NCBI RefSeq assembly: GCF_900100355.1
Contig: NZ_FNFH01000001.1
Location: 1-64,000 of the forward strand
Origin: Microbulbifer yueqingensis
Lineage (GTDB): Bacteria > Pseudomonadota > Gammaproteobacteria > Pseudomonadales > Cellvibrionaceae
Direction of reading: 5' to 3'
Length of the DNA: 64,000 nt
Made by a program: the position numbers and the translations under genes. Below, piece by piece: positions 1 through 8,694 of the stretch. The notes below the pieces were generated by a model. It did not search any database, had not been told where the DNA came from, and was given only the letters and a program-made list of their open reading frames with translations. The stretch's first letter is position 1; every line of letters starts with the position of its first letter.

Positions 1-75
1 CATAACGCCCAAAGCAGCGGCCGAGCTGAGCGAGGTCCAGCCCCGCAGGGGCGATGCTGCCTTTGCTTGTTAAGT
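1..75 (-). repeat. attC: attC recombination site of the third integron cassette
   Basis: Read on the minus strand this site opens with an R'' core ACTTAAC (69-75) and closes with R' GTTATG (1-6), with imperfectly complementary arms between them. It is about 75 bp, half the length of the two attC sites to its right, and its centre differs from theirs. It directly follows the stop codon of the 82-312 cassette gene, as expected for a cassette's own attC. The array therefore continues left of the window. Confidence 0.8.
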
Positions 76-81
76 GCTCGG

Positions 82-312
82 CTATTTGCATGCTAAACAC
101 TCTGCCAGATTACTTGTTGAATACTCCGCATACCAATGCGGGTTGTTGATTTTTCGATACCCCAAAGTCCCTTTATCGTACGTACCGTGAAAACGCCGCT
201 TTAGAATAACTAGTTTTTTGCACTTAGGCGGCCAGGCTGAATCCTCGGCGACTTCATTACCGCGAGCCAGCTCCGACTTAAGAATTTCGTTCAACTCATC
301 TGACTCAAACAA
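82..312 (-). CDS. Integron cassette protein of unknown function (76 aa, TTG start)
   Basis: This is the third cassette gene from the integrase. The open frame continues upstream through the neighbouring attC, but a cassette gene should begin after the R' core at 332. The only well-placed start there is TTG at 312, preceded by AAGGGAG with a 7-nt gap. The ATG at 317 is in another frame and stops after eight codons. The predicted protein is soluble, starts MFESDELNEIL and has a basic middle (CKKLVILKRRF) and a Trp/Tyr-rich C-terminal part (NNPHWYAEY). I recognise no family. The stop codon sits a few bases from attC, typical of cassettes. It has no promoter of its own that I can see and is presumably expressed from the integron promoter. 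Confidence 0.6.
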   Translation of the reverse strand: MFESDELNEILKSELARGNEVAEDSAWPPKCKKLVILKRRFHGTYDKGTLGYRKINNPHWYAEYSTSNLAECLACK

Positions 313-331
313 ACCATGACTCCCTTGCGCA

Positions 332-475
332 CTTAACGCCCACAGCAGGGGCGGCTTACCTTGTGCGCTTTTTGCGCGAAACTGGGAGCGAAGCGACCCG
401 CGCAAAACGTGCGCAAGGTAAGCCGTCCCGCGGAGCCCCGAAGGGGCGTAGCTTTACTGCCTGTGATTGTTATGT
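332..475 (-). repeat. attC: attC recombination site of the second integron cassette
   Basis: On the minus strand the site begins with R'' ACATAAC (469-475) and ends with R' GTTAAG (332-337). Its outer arms (GGTAAGCCG and its near complement) pair over a long stem. It is about 144 bp and closely resembles the attC at 842-984 along its whole length, including the central part. Such homogeneous attC sites are typical of resident chromosomal integrons rather than mobile ones. Confidence 0.88.
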
Positions 476-844
476 TTACAACCACCGAAGTTTTTTACAA
501 GCCCACAAGATTCCGTTAAGAGTTGTTGCCATTATCAGAGGAAAAAAAATTAAAAACCATGGATTGTTGCCGAATTGAAACCAAACCCAAAATGGTATGA
601 AAACTAAACAGTATCCCATGAAGAGAAAAGCCCATGGGGCTTCTTCAACTGCACGACTCAGTCCAACGATTTGGATTCGGCTTACCGTCCACCAGCATGC
701 AAGTAGGTACATAATAATTGCGCTAAAAACCAATGCGCTACTTAGCCCAGACTCATATAGCTTCCCAAAGAAAACTATAACCAGTCCACCAGCAATTACT
801 GGATCAGTATTTTTGTAAAGGCTTTTTGGGTTCATCTTAAACAT
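476..844 (-). CDS. Integron cassette membrane protein of unknown function (122 aa)
   Basis: The second cassette gene encodes a small integral membrane protein with about four hydrophobic segments: around PVIAGGLVIVFFGKL, ALVFSAIIMYLLACWW, WAFLFMGYCLVFIPFWVW and FLIFFPLIMATTLNGI. The chosen ATG at 844 lies in the R' core (GTTATG) of the upstream attC, so the recombination junction itself supplies the start codon. A second in-frame ATG at 835 (MNPKSLYKN) is an alternative, and neither has a strong ribosome binding site. The TAA stop abuts the R'' core of its own attC at 475. Base composition is markedly more AT-rich than the surrounding chromosome, which fits acquisition. No family recognised. 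Confidence 0.65.
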   Translation of the reverse strand: MFKMNPKSLYKNTDPVIAGGLVIVFFGKLYESGLSSALVFSAIIMYLLACWWTVSRIQIVGLSRAVEEAPWAFLFMGYCLVFIPFWVWFQFGNNPWFLIFFPLIMATTLNGILWACKKLRWL

Positions 845-984
845 AACGCCCACAGCAGGGGCGGCTTACCTTATGCGCGTTTTGCGCGAAAATGGGAGCG
901 AAGCGACCGCGCAAAACCTGCATAAGGTAAGCCGTCCCGCGGAGGGCCGAAGGCCCGGAGCTTCACTGCCTGTGATTGTTAAGT
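842..984 (-). repeat. attC: attC recombination site of the first integron cassette
   Basis: Minus-strand R'' core ACTTAAC (978-984) and R' core GTTATG (842-847) bound an imperfect palindrome of about 143 bp. It is nearly the same sequence as the attC at 332-475, differing mainly in the loop and in a GGGCC/GGCCC arm. The attC belongs to the cassette whose gene is at 1000-1161. Confidence 0.88.
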
Positions 985-999
985 TTTGGCCGCGCCGGA

Positions 1000-1161
1000 T
1001 CACTTTATGGCTGCCAATATAGCCAAGACTACAAAGGACAAAACCACCATGAGTATGGCAAGCATAGTAACTTGCATTGGAGAGATAGCCGTCAAGATTA
1101 TGGCGCAAAGCCAAGCTATACCAATAACTAAAACTGATACTCCGAATGCCTTTTTATTCAT
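1000..1161 (-). CDS. Integron cassette small two-helix membrane protein (53 aa)
   Basis: This is the cassette next to attI. Translation from the ATG at 1161 gives a 53-residue protein beginning MNKKAFGVSV and ending AILAAIK, with two hydrophobic helices (about residues 6-26 and 31-50) separated by SPMQ. The start is preceded by AGGGAAA at a suitable distance, and the stop lies 16 bp before the R'' core of attC. Position, orientation, AT-rich composition and clean boundaries support a real gene despite its small size. A longer frame in another phase (866-1114) runs through attC and is rejected. Function unknown; a toxin, immunity-type or other small membrane protein cannot be distinguished from sequence. 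Confidence 0.6.
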   Translation of the reverse strand: MNKKAFGVSVLVIGIAWLCAIILTAISPMQVTMLAILMVVLSFVVLAILAAIK

Positions 1162-1539
1162 GTGAAATTTCCCTATTCACTTTTTTCACGTAGTCGAACG
1201 TAAGCTTCTCAGGATGCTAGAAAACTTAACAGTTTATTCAAAGGACGCGTCTATTTATCCCAGCGTCGGCTATCTATACCTGGCTGAGACCAAGCCTTCT
1301 GGGATTTACCTTACATTTCATAGACTTAGCGCCAAGACTGAGCGCAGGGCCGCTACAAAACAAGACGCGTCGTGAGTTTCCCCCTGAATTTTCGTCAATT
1401 GATCTTAAATGTTACCCCTTGCAAGTCAACGACTTATGCCCATTTTCCCGTGGATAGAAGACGCGGCTCGTGATCCAGGTGCTTGACGACCTGAGGGAAG
1501 GCTCAATACTGTACATGTGAACAGTATTGAGGGCTTGTC
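1162..1539. other. attI: Integron attI and leader region between first cassette and intI
   Basis: The minus strand carries a GTTAAGT core at 1224-1230, the expected first recombination point; from there to 842 is exactly one gene plus one attC. The attI site should lie at roughly 1224-1300. The outward cassette promoter Pc should lie here or in intI. A minus-strand TTGACT near 1420-1430 is a possible -35, but I see no convincing -10. No protein-coding gene is apparent in this stretch. Confidence 0.6.
1483..1528 (+). promoter_or_regulatory. intI promoter overlapped by a LexA (SOS) box
   Basis: A -35 element TTGACG lies at 1483-1488, and the -10 region falls at about 1506-1512. A LexA box of the form CTG-N10-CAG occupies 1509-1524, inside a longer near-palindrome (1505-1528, arms AATACTGT and ACAGTATT). 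LexA repression of integron integrases by a box over the -10 is well established. Here the layout is seen directly; binding is inferred. Confidence 0.8.
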
Positions 1540-2559
1540 ATGGATGATATTCGTCACCGCATCCCCCAGGCGAAAGCCGGGGGTTTTATACAGAGGTTGC
1601 GCCTCCATATCCGAGAAGCGGGACTATCGTACCGGACTGAGCAGACCTACATACATTGGGTCAAGCGCTTCATTCACTTTCACAATCTGCGCCACCCGGA
1701 GGAGATGGGTCTAGCGGAAATCGAAGCATACCTCACGCACCTGGGCACGGAACGGGATTGTTCGGTGAACACCCAGCGTATTGCCCTCAATGCGCTGGTG
1801 TATCTCTACAAGCGGTTCCTTGGGCGGGACACCGGTGCACTGGATTTCAAACCGGCACAGCGAGCGCGGCGCCTGCCAGTTGTCTACAGCCCGGCGGAGA
1901 TCACGGCAATCCTGGGCCAGCTTGAGGGTGTCTACCGGTTACAGGTGGAATTGATGTATGGCACCGGCCTCCGGAGTGCAGAGCTGCTGTCGCTGCGGGT
2001 AAAGGATATCGATTTCGGCAGCAACAATATTTATGTCCGTGCGGGCAAGGGCAACAAGGACCGCACCACCATGCTACCGCAGGCGTTGATTCCGGAGCTG
2101 CGGCGGCAGATCCGGCGTGTAGAGCTGCTGCATGCGCAGGACCTTGTGGAGGGCCTCGGCGAGGTGTACCTGCCGGACGCCCTTGCCCGTAAGTATCCCG
2201 CTGCGGCACGGGAGCTGGGCTGGCAGTACCTGTTTCCGTCGGCCGTTACTGGTATCGATCCTCGCTCGGGAACAGAGCGCCGCCACCATATGCACGCCTC
2301 GACGCTGGTAAAGCACGTGCGCCGCGCAGTTCGCAGCGCCGGCATCCGCAAGCCAGCCCGCACCCACGCCTTCCGCCACAGTTTTGCCACCCACCTGCTT
2401 GAGTCGGGCTACGACCTGCGGACTATCCAGGAGCTTCTCGGCCACGCAGATGTCGGTACCACGGAAATCTACACGCACGTGGTAAACCGGGGCGGCAAGG
2501 GAGTGCTTAGCCCTGCCGACCGCCTGAGGGCTACTACTACCGGTACCGGCAGCTGCTAG
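1540..2559 (+). CDS. intI: Integron integrase IntI (tyrosine recombinase)
   Basis: This 339-aa site-specific recombinase inserts and excises cassettes at attI and attC. The N-terminal SAM-like DNA-binding domain covers about residues 15-100 ([14 protein letters not shown] is the family hallmark). The catalytic domain has the first Arg in [12 protein letters not shown], the HxxR box in [15 protein letters not shown] and the nucleophile Tyr in GTTEIYTHV. The extra alpha-helix region that separates IntI from XerC/D is present ([11 protein letters not shown]). Start chosen at ATG 1540 with GAGGG six bases upstream. It diverges from the cassette array, the standard integron geometry, and its promoter carries a LexA box. 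The gene appears intact. Confidence 0.96.
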   Translation: MDDIRHRIPQAKAGGFIQRLRLHIREAGLSYRTEQTYIHWVKRFIHFHNLRHPEEMGLAEIEAYLTHLGTERDCSVNTQRIALNALVYLYKRFLGRDTGALDFKPAQRARRLPVVYSPAEITAILGQLEGVYRLQVELMYGTGLRSAELLSLRVKDIDFGSNNIYVRAGKGNKDRTTMLPQALIPELRRQIRRVELLHAQDLVEGLGEVYLPDALARKYPAAARELGWQYLFPSAVTGIDPRSGTERRHHMHASTLVKHVRRAVRSAGIRKPARTHAFRHSFATHLLESGYDLRTIQELLGHADVGTTEIYTHVVNRGGKGVLSPADRLRATTTGTGSC

Positions 2560-2686
2560 GGGCATAATCATATAGGCACAGCATCCCCGGCCGGCTGCCT
2601 ATTCATTGGGCTTGTGCATGTTGAACTGTAAAACGGCGCCGTCCCCGGGCTAGAATGACCTTAAGTTCACAAGCCAGCCACCCGGA

Positions 2687-3397
2687 ATGCCGTACGAGTT
2701 CACCAGCCTGCAGCAGCTGCTAGCCCACATCGCCCAGTCAGCCGAAGAGCGCAACCGCGTGTCGCTGGGTATGGTCCTGGACGCCGTGGGACCCCGCTCG
2801 TTTGCGCCGGTATTGTTGATGGTTGGCCTGATCGTGTTTTCGCCCCTCTCCGGCATTCCGGGCCTGCCCACGGTAATGGCGCTGCTGGTGCTACTGGTCT
2901 CCGTGCAACTGCTGATCGGCCGTCACCATTTCTGGATGCCGCAGTGGATACTGCGCCGCTCGATCTCCAAGAAGAAGCTGCTGCGGGCACTCAAGTGGCT
3001 GGACAAGCCGGCTGCCTTTATCGACCGCTGGCTGAAGCCCCGCCTGCGCTTCCTGGTGCAGCGCACCGGCACCTTTGTGATAGCACTGATCTGCACGGCC
3101 ATCGCGCTCGGGATGCCGGTCATGGAGCTGGTGCCTTTCTCTGCCAGCATGGCGGGCGCGGCTCTCATGGCGTTCGGCCTGGCGCTGGTGGCGCAGGACG
3201 GCGTGCTGGCGCTGGTCGCCTTCACACTGACCGGCCTGGTCGTGTTGATGATTGTTGTCGGCCTGCTTCAGTTACCGGATGCGAAGGCCAGCGATTGGGT
3301 GAGCGCGAAGATCGCATTGGATTGCCCGCTTAGCGCAGCCCACTCTCCTTTGCCGTCCGGTCTGCACATAGCCCCAGCCACTCCGGCCGCCGGGTGA
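2687..3397 (+). CDS. ExoD family membrane protein
   Basis: The 236-aa product matches the ExoD (exopolysaccharide synthesis) family: an N-terminal region with SLGMVLDAVGPRSFAPVL, then several hydrophobic helices, including PLSGIPGLPTVMALLVLLVSVQ and two C-terminal hairpins. Rhizobial ExoD affects exopolysaccharide and alkali sensitivity, but the biochemical role of the family is unknown. The last ~25 residues after VVGLLQ look non-conserved and are encoded on the complement of the neighbouring CPBP gene; the two genes converge and overlap by 68 bp. No strong ribosome binding site precedes the ATG. Confidence 0.85.
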   Translation: MPYEFTSLQQLLAHIAQSAEERNRVSLGMVLDAVGPRSFAPVLLMVGLIVFSPLSGIPGLPTVMALLVLLVSVQLLIGRHHFWMPQWILRRSISKKKLLRALKWLDKPAAFIDRWLKPRLRFLVQRTGTFVIALICTAIALGMPVMELVPFSASMAGAALMAFGLALVAQDGVLALVAFTLTGLVVLMIVVGLLQLPDAKASDWVSAKIALDCPLSAAHSPLPSGLHIAPATPAAG

Positions 3398-3947
3398 TCA
3401 CAGCGATGGCGAGCAGGTCGTAGACCGCGTGCCAGGTCACTACCAAGATGACACTTCCGGATAGCCAGTAGGCAGTGCCCAGAAACAGGCCAAAGACCAG
3501 GGTCACAAAAAAATACAGGGGAGTCATTGCGTGCAGGAGGGCGAACAGGACAGAGGCAATGACAATGCTCCAGGCCGGCGACGCCCACTCCGCCAGCCAC
3601 CCCTGCAGCAGTACCCGGAACACCACCTCTTCGCCCAGGCCCGCCAGCAGGGACACCAGCACCAGCTGCGGCCAGGTGATACCGGCCAGCAGCGGACGCA
3701 GCATGGTGACGATACGCCGCAGCCTGCGACCTATGGGCAGCGACAGGCGTGTCAGCCACGCTGCCAGGCCATAGCTTGCCACAGCGGCGATACAGCCCCA
3801 GGAGAACGCACCGTAGCCGAGCGTTCCCAGCCACGAGAATGGCACCCCCACCCAGAGGGTCACGGCAGCACCTGCCAACAACAGCCATAACTGCAACCTG
3901 ATCAGCAGGCCGGTTTTCACAGCGCCCCGCGGCTCCAGATACTCCAT
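3330..3947 (-). CDS. CPBP family intramembrane metalloprotease
   Basis: A 205-aa, multi-helix membrane protein of the CPBP/Rce1-like (Abi) family. Family motifs in order are EEVVFRVLLQG (EExxxR), a helix with FALLHA (FxxxH) and VTWHAVYD (third motif His), which line the active site in this family. Start chosen at ATG 3947 (MEYLEPRGAV); the frame runs further upstream, but into the coding region of the next gene. It lies 34 bp downstream of the GDYXXLXY gene and is probably co-transcribed with it. Substrate unknown. The 3' end overlaps exoD convergently by 68 bp. Confidence 0.85.
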   Translation of the reverse strand: MEYLEPRGAVKTGLLIRLQLWLLLAGAAVTLWVGVPFSWLGTLGYGAFSWGCIAAVASYGLAAWLTRLSLPIGRRLRRIVTMLRPLLAGITWPQLVLVSLLAGLGEEVVFRVLLQGWLAEWASPAWSIVIASVLFALLHAMTPLYFFVTLVFGLFLGTAYWLSGSVILVVTWHAVYDLLAIAVITRRPEWLGLCADRTAKESGLR

Positions 3948-3981
3948 ACTCTCTCCCTGTCGCAGGCGGCCGCCGGCGGGG

Positions 3982-4506
3982 TCAGTCCGATTCCGGCGCG
4001 AGCACAGCCACCAGCCTCGCCCGCCCATCGCCGTCCACCCTGAGCCGCGCTTCCGCGGCATCGCGCAACACTTTCTCCAACCGCAGGGCCTCTTGTTTCG
4101 GCGCGAAGAATGCCTCGATACCGTAGCGCACGCGGTAGGCTTCGCCGCTATCACGGAACCAGCTGCCGCTGACGCGGCCGCGCAGGAATATGCCCTCTTC
4201 CGGCTCCTCCAGACCGGCACCGGCCAGGCGGTAGAGCCCCGAACCGGTTTTCTCGAGGGAGACATACACCACTTCGCCCTGGCGCAGGGACCTGTCACCG
4301 AACAGAGACGCGTCCAGTTCGGAAAAGGGGTATTGCAGGCGGGCATAGTTGCCGCGGAACATGGAACGCGGGTCCACGGGCACGGTCTTTACGCGGATCT
4401 CCTCGCCGGTCCACAGCGGTAATTGCGCCTTCACGTACATGCCGGTCAACACCAGGAACTGGAACAGGATGGCCGCGGCCAGGGCGGCAGTGGCTTTCGG
4501 TTTCAT
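3982..4506 (-). CDS. GDYXXLXY domain protein
   Basis: A 174-aa protein with an N-terminal membrane anchor or signal (about residues 7-25) and the family signature as RGNYARLQY near residue 52. The rest is predicted as a beta-rich extracytoplasmic domain. GDYXXLXY proteins are regularly encoded next to DUF2157 membrane proteins, as here: the start codon overlaps the DUF2157 stop by 4 nt, which indicates translational coupling. The function of the pair is not known. Confidence 0.85.
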   Translation of the reverse strand: MKPKATAALAAAILFQFLVLTGMYVKAQLPLWTGEEIRVKTVPVDPRSMFRGNYARLQYPFSELDASLFGDRSLRQGEVVYVSLEKTGSGLYRLAGAGLEEPEEGIFLRGRVSGSWFRDSGEAYRVRYGIEAFFAPKQEALRLEKVLRDAAEARLRVDGDGRARLVAVLAPESD

Positions 4507-5837
4507 CGCGATCCCTCCCCGTCCGACTCCCCCTGGCCGGGCTGGTAGTGCTTCCAGTAGCGGGCCGCGCCCAACAACAACAATGCGAATACGGCGAACA
4601 TGGCGGCACCGCCGATATAGTCACCAATCAGGTCGATATAGCGCAGGAATGCCGTAACCAGCATGGCCGCCACTCCCAGGAAAAAGTAATGGGAAATGCC
4701 GTGGTGAATACCCCGCACCACCAGCCAGATACCGAACCCCACCATCAGGAAGTTGGCGGCCACCTGGAAATACACGGCATAGCCCTCGTCGCCGAGAGTG
4801 GAGACCGCCAGCACGGCCAGCCACAGTGACGCGGTGAGAGCCCCGGCGAGAACCAGCCTGTCCGCCGAGCGCGCCAGCCACAGGGTCGGCACTGCGAAGA
4901 GCACCAGTACCAGCCACATGCCCAGTGGGTGCTGCCAGGCCGCATCCAGTAACTCCTCCCAGGGCCCGGCAAAGCCGAGCACTACCAGCGAGACCACCGC
5001 GAAGCGCAGGCACCAGATGGAAATTACTGCGGCGTAGTCCCGGGACTTGGTGCCCTCCCGGCGATACAGCCACTGCCCAAATACCGACAATAGCAGGAAC
5101 ATGGCGGCGGCCACCGCCAGGTGCTCGGCGTGCAGGTCAAACAGGTAAAAGGACTCGGCCTCGCGCCACAGGGCCGCCAGGGAATACTCGACCCAGAAGC
5201 CGGTACTGGCAATCACCAGCAATAACAGCAGCACGCTCTGCGGCCCGCGCAGAAGCACGAATAACTGGGCGAGGACAAACAGCGGGAACAGCGCCGGGTA
5301 GAACCCGAAAGATACCTCTATAAAGAACCACAGCAGCGCCAGTAGCCCGGACTGCATGGCCAGCCACGGATTGCGGGTGAACACCGCGAACGGCAGGCTG
5401 CCCAGCGCCCACCAGAAGATGCCGTCGGGCATATACTCGCCCAGGTGATAGATCTGGGCGATCAGGATGATCGCGGCCCCGAAGAACAGGTTGCCCAGCA
5501 GGAACAGCCCCACCCCGCCGCTGCGGTCGCCCTGCAGGTAGCGCTTCATGCCAAGCGCCTGTGTCCCTAGGGTGATGGCGATCAGGCCCCACATACGCAG
5601 CGCCCGCGGGATTTCGTCCCAGTTGGCGCCCAGCAGGGTGATCAACGCCAGGCCGATAAACAGGAAGCCCAGCCCCACCAGCACGTTGTAACCGAAGCTG
5701 CGGTTGCGGGCCTGCTCGTAGTCCACTCCGTAACGGGTGCAGATGGCCTCCGCCTGTGCGCGGCTGATCAGTCCCTCATCTACCCACTCCGCCGATTCGC
5801 GGGCGAGGTCATTTTTCAGTAATCGGATGAGTCGCAT
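4503..5837 (-). CDS. DUF2157 domain polytopic membrane protein
   Basis: The 444-aa product starts with a cytoplasmic DUF2157 segment (LKNDLARESAEWVDEGLIS, residues 6-24) followed by about a dozen hydrophobic helices, including GYNVLVGLGFLFIGLALITLL. It is the first gene of a leftward operon with the GDYXXLXY protein and probably the CPBP protease. The pairing is conserved in many Gram-negatives, but no activity is established. The start at ATG 5837 has only a weak ribosome binding site. Confidence 0.85.
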   Translation of the reverse strand: MRLIRLLKNDLARESAEWVDEGLISRAQAEAICTRYGVDYEQARNRSFGYNVLVGLGFLFIGLALITLLGANWDEIPRALRMWGLIAITLGTQALGMKRYLQGDRSGGVGLFLLGNLFFGAAIILIAQIYHLGEYMPDGIFWWALGSLPFAVFTRNPWLAMQSGLLALLWFFIEVSFGFYPALFPLFVLAQLFVLLRGPQSVLLLLLVIASTGFWVEYSLAALWREAESFYLFDLHAEHLAVAAAMFLLLSVFGQWLYRREGTKSRDYAAVISIWCLRFAVVSLVVLGFAGPWEELLDAAWQHPLGMWLVLVLFAVPTLWLARSADRLVLAGALTASLWLAVLAVSTLGDEGYAVYFQVAANFLMVGFGIWLVVRGIHHGISHYFFLGVAAMLVTAFLRYIDLIGDYIGGAAMFAVFALLLLGAARYWKHYQPGQGESDGEGSR

Positions 5838-6112
5838 GGGGCTTTGGCAGGTCCTTGCAGGTTTTTAGACGAATGGGAGCCAAAGCTCCGATAACGATCC
5901 CGACGTGGTGGTCACAACCAGTATCCCACACGCCGACATAGACGCAACACGCCCGGACGGTCAAACATGAGCTATTAGAGGACATCATATGATTGCGAGC
6001 AGCTATCATCGCCATTTAAATAGATTATTTTAATGAGTCACTCAAAGCCCATAGTATTTTCCTCGTTCCAGACAAACCCAAACCAACTTTCACGGCAACG
6101 AGGAGACACCCT

Positions 6113-6679
<567 letters not shown>

Positions 6680-6691
6680 GCCGGCCCCGAA

Positions 6692-6763
6692 TGTAGGAGC
6701 CTGCTCGCAGGCGAAACCCACTGAGCCTCCGGGCTTCGCCGGCGGACCGGCTCCTGCACCTAC
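6692..6763. repeat. REPIN-like pair of inverted REP sequences between ahpC and ahpF
   Basis: Two inverted copies of a REP-type word face each other: GTAGGAGCC followed by the mini-hairpin GCCTGC-TC-GCAGGC on the left, and on the right the complement of GTGCAGGAGCCGG with its own CCGGC hairpin. The 5' motif GTAGGAGC is the classic Pseudomonas-type REP head. Such pairs move non-autonomously with RAYT transposases and can stabilise upstream mRNA. No RAYT gene is in the window. Confidence 0.65.
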
Positions 6764-6841
6764 CCTCATCCCCCGAGGGACCATCCCAAGCCTGGCCCGC
6801 ACCCGCGGGCCCTTTTTACCGAATTCATACAGGACACACCG

Positions 6842-8434
6842 ATGTTGGATGCAAACCTGAAGAAACAGCTGGACACCTACCTGCAGAATATCGTCGATCC
6901 GATCGAGGTTCGTGTGTCCGGTGACAACAGCCCCAAATCCGCCGAGCTGGAGCAGCTCGCCAATGAAATTGCCGGTCTCTCACCAAAGATCGAGGCCAAA
7001 CCGGGCAAAGCGAGGCGGACACCGAGCATGGCCGTGGGCCCCGCGGGCGACGAGCCCCGCGTAAGCTTTGCCGGTATTCCCCTGGGCCACGAATTCACCT
7101 CGCTGGTGCTCGCCCTGCTGCAGGCCGGCGGCCACCCGTCCAAGGCCGACCCGCAGGTGCTGGAGCAGATTCGCCAGCTGGAAGGTGAATTCCACTTCGA
7201 AACCTATATCTCGCTGTCATGCCAGAACTGTCCTGACGTGGTGCAGGCGCTGAACCTGATGGCCACCCTGAACCCGAACATCACCCACGAGATGATCGAC
7301 GGCGCCCTGTTCCAGGAAGAGGTGGAGCGGCGCAATGTGATGGCGGTGCCATCGGTATACCTGAACGGCGAGCATTTCAGCCAGGGCCGCATGACCCTGC
7401 AGGAGATCGTCGACAAGATCGACACGGGCTCAGCGGAGCGCAAGGCTGCCGAACTGGACCAGCGCGAACCCTACGACATGCTGGTGGTGGGTGGTGGCCC
7501 GGCCGGCGCCGCTGCCGCCATCTACGCCGCACGCAAGGGCATCCGCACGGGACTGGTGGCCGAGCGCTTCGGCGGCCAGGTAATGGATACCGTGGGCATC
7601 GAAAACTTTATCTCCGTGCCCTATACCGAGGGCCCGAAACTTTCGGCTGGCCTCGAGCAGCACGTTAAAGAATACGGTGTGGACATCATCACCGAGCAGC
7701 GCGCGGCATCAATACAGCGCAACCAGCTGCTGGAACTGGAGCTGCAGAGCGGCGCCACCCTGGCGAGTCGCTCGGTGGTACTGGCCACCGGCGCGCGCTG
7801 GCGTGAACTGGGCGTGCCCGGCGAGGCCGAGTACCGCACTAAAGGTGTAGCCTACTGCCCGCACTGCGACGGCCCCTTCTTCAAGGGCAAGCATGTAGCG
7901 GTGATCGGGGGCGGCAACTCTGGTATCGAGGCCGCCATCGACCTGGCCGGTATCGTCAGGCATGTCACCGTGCTGGAATTCGCCGATACCCTGCGGGCCG
8001 ACGAGGTACTGGTGCGCAAGGCGCGCTCCATGGGCAATGTGGACATCATCACCAATGCCCAGACCACCGCAATTGTCGGCGATGGCAAAAAGGTTTCTGG
8101 CCTGCATTACACCGACCGTGTCAGCGGCGAAAGCAAGGCGCTGGAATTGGCCGGCGTCTTCGTGCAGATCGGCCTGGTGCCCAACACCGAATTCCTGCGC
8201 GACAGCGACGTCGAACTGAACCGCATGGGTGAAATCGAGATAGACAGTCGTGGGGCCACTTCGCTACCCGGCGTGTTCGCCGCCGGCGACGCTACCACGG
8301 TGCCATACAAGCAGATCGTGATCTCCATGGGACAGGGAGCCACCGCGGCCCTGGGAGCGTTTGACTACCTGATCCGCAGTGACATAGAGACCGCGGAGGA
8401 ACCTGGCCAGGCAACAGAAGCCTCTGCCGCATAA
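6842..8434 (+). CDS. ahpF: Alkyl hydroperoxide reductase subunit F
   Basis: The 530-aa flavoprotein passes electrons from NAD(P)H to AhpC. The N-terminal ~200 residues form the tandem thioredoxin-like domain, with its redox Cys pair in SCQNCPD. The C-terminal part is thioredoxin-reductase-like: FAD-binding [17 protein letters not shown], the CPHC redox motif (YCPHCDGPF), NAD(P)H-binding [15 protein letters not shown] and the second FAD motif GVFAAGDAT. Length and all motifs are as expected for a functional protein. A perfect 13-bp stem-loop follows the stop codon. Confidence 0.96.
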   Translation: MLDANLKKQLDTYLQNIVDPIEVRVSGDNSPKSAELEQLANEIAGLSPKIEAKPGKARRTPSMAVGPAGDEPRVSFAGIPLGHEFTSLVLALLQAGGHPSKADPQVLEQIRQLEGEFHFETYISLSCQNCPDVVQALNLMATLNPNITHEMIDGALFQEEVERRNVMAVPSVYLNGEHFSQGRMTLQEIVDKIDTGSAERKAAELDQREPYDMLVVGGGPAGAAAAIYAARKGIRTGLVAERFGGQVMDTVGIENFISVPYTEGPKLSAGLEQHVKEYGVDIITEQRAASIQRNQLLELELQSGATLASRSVVLATGARWRELGVPGEAEYRTKGVAYCPHCDGPFFKGKHVAVIGGGNSGIEAAIDLAGIVRHVTVLEFADTLRADEVLVRKARSMGNVDIITNAQTTAIVGDGKKVSGLHYTDRVSGESKALELAGVFVQIGLVPNTEFLRDSDVELNRMGEIEIDSRGATSLPGVFAAGDATTVPYKQIVISMGQGATAALGAFDYLIRSDIETAEEPGQATEASAA

Positions 8435-8445
8435 GCCCTTCCGCC

Positions 8446-8475
8446 ACTTGCCCGGTACAGGAGTACCGGGCAAGT
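8446..8475. terminator. Stem-loop after ahpF
   Basis: A perfect 13-bp inverted repeat (arms 8446-8458 and 8463-8475, loop AGGA) begins 11 bases after the ahpF stop. There is no T-run, so it may be a mRNA-stabilising or Rho-assisted 3' end rather than a strong intrinsic terminator. Confidence 0.6.
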
Positions 8476-8694
8476 ATCCGGTGCACCCCGGCTACGTCAC
8501 AGCGCGATTGGTTAAGATTGTCTGCAGCGGTGAGGGGTTGACCGGTCCCACCTCCAACACATTGAAGCACAGCCAGCTTCCTTTGCCATGTTGAAGCAAG
8601 TTGGCTATTGTCATCCCTGCCCCGGGACCGCCGGCGTCTTTCGCGATGGCAATCCCGGCCCAAATTAACCATAACCAAAACCATAGGAGTCTCC

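Noticed and set aside
866-1114. 82-aa minus-strand frame
   Set aside because: Runs into attC and lies in another phase from the 53-aa cassette gene, which has better signals.
5965-6025. OxyR site upstream of ahpC
   Set aside because: ATAG/CTAT tetranucleotides occur but without the ATAG-N7-CTAT spacing.
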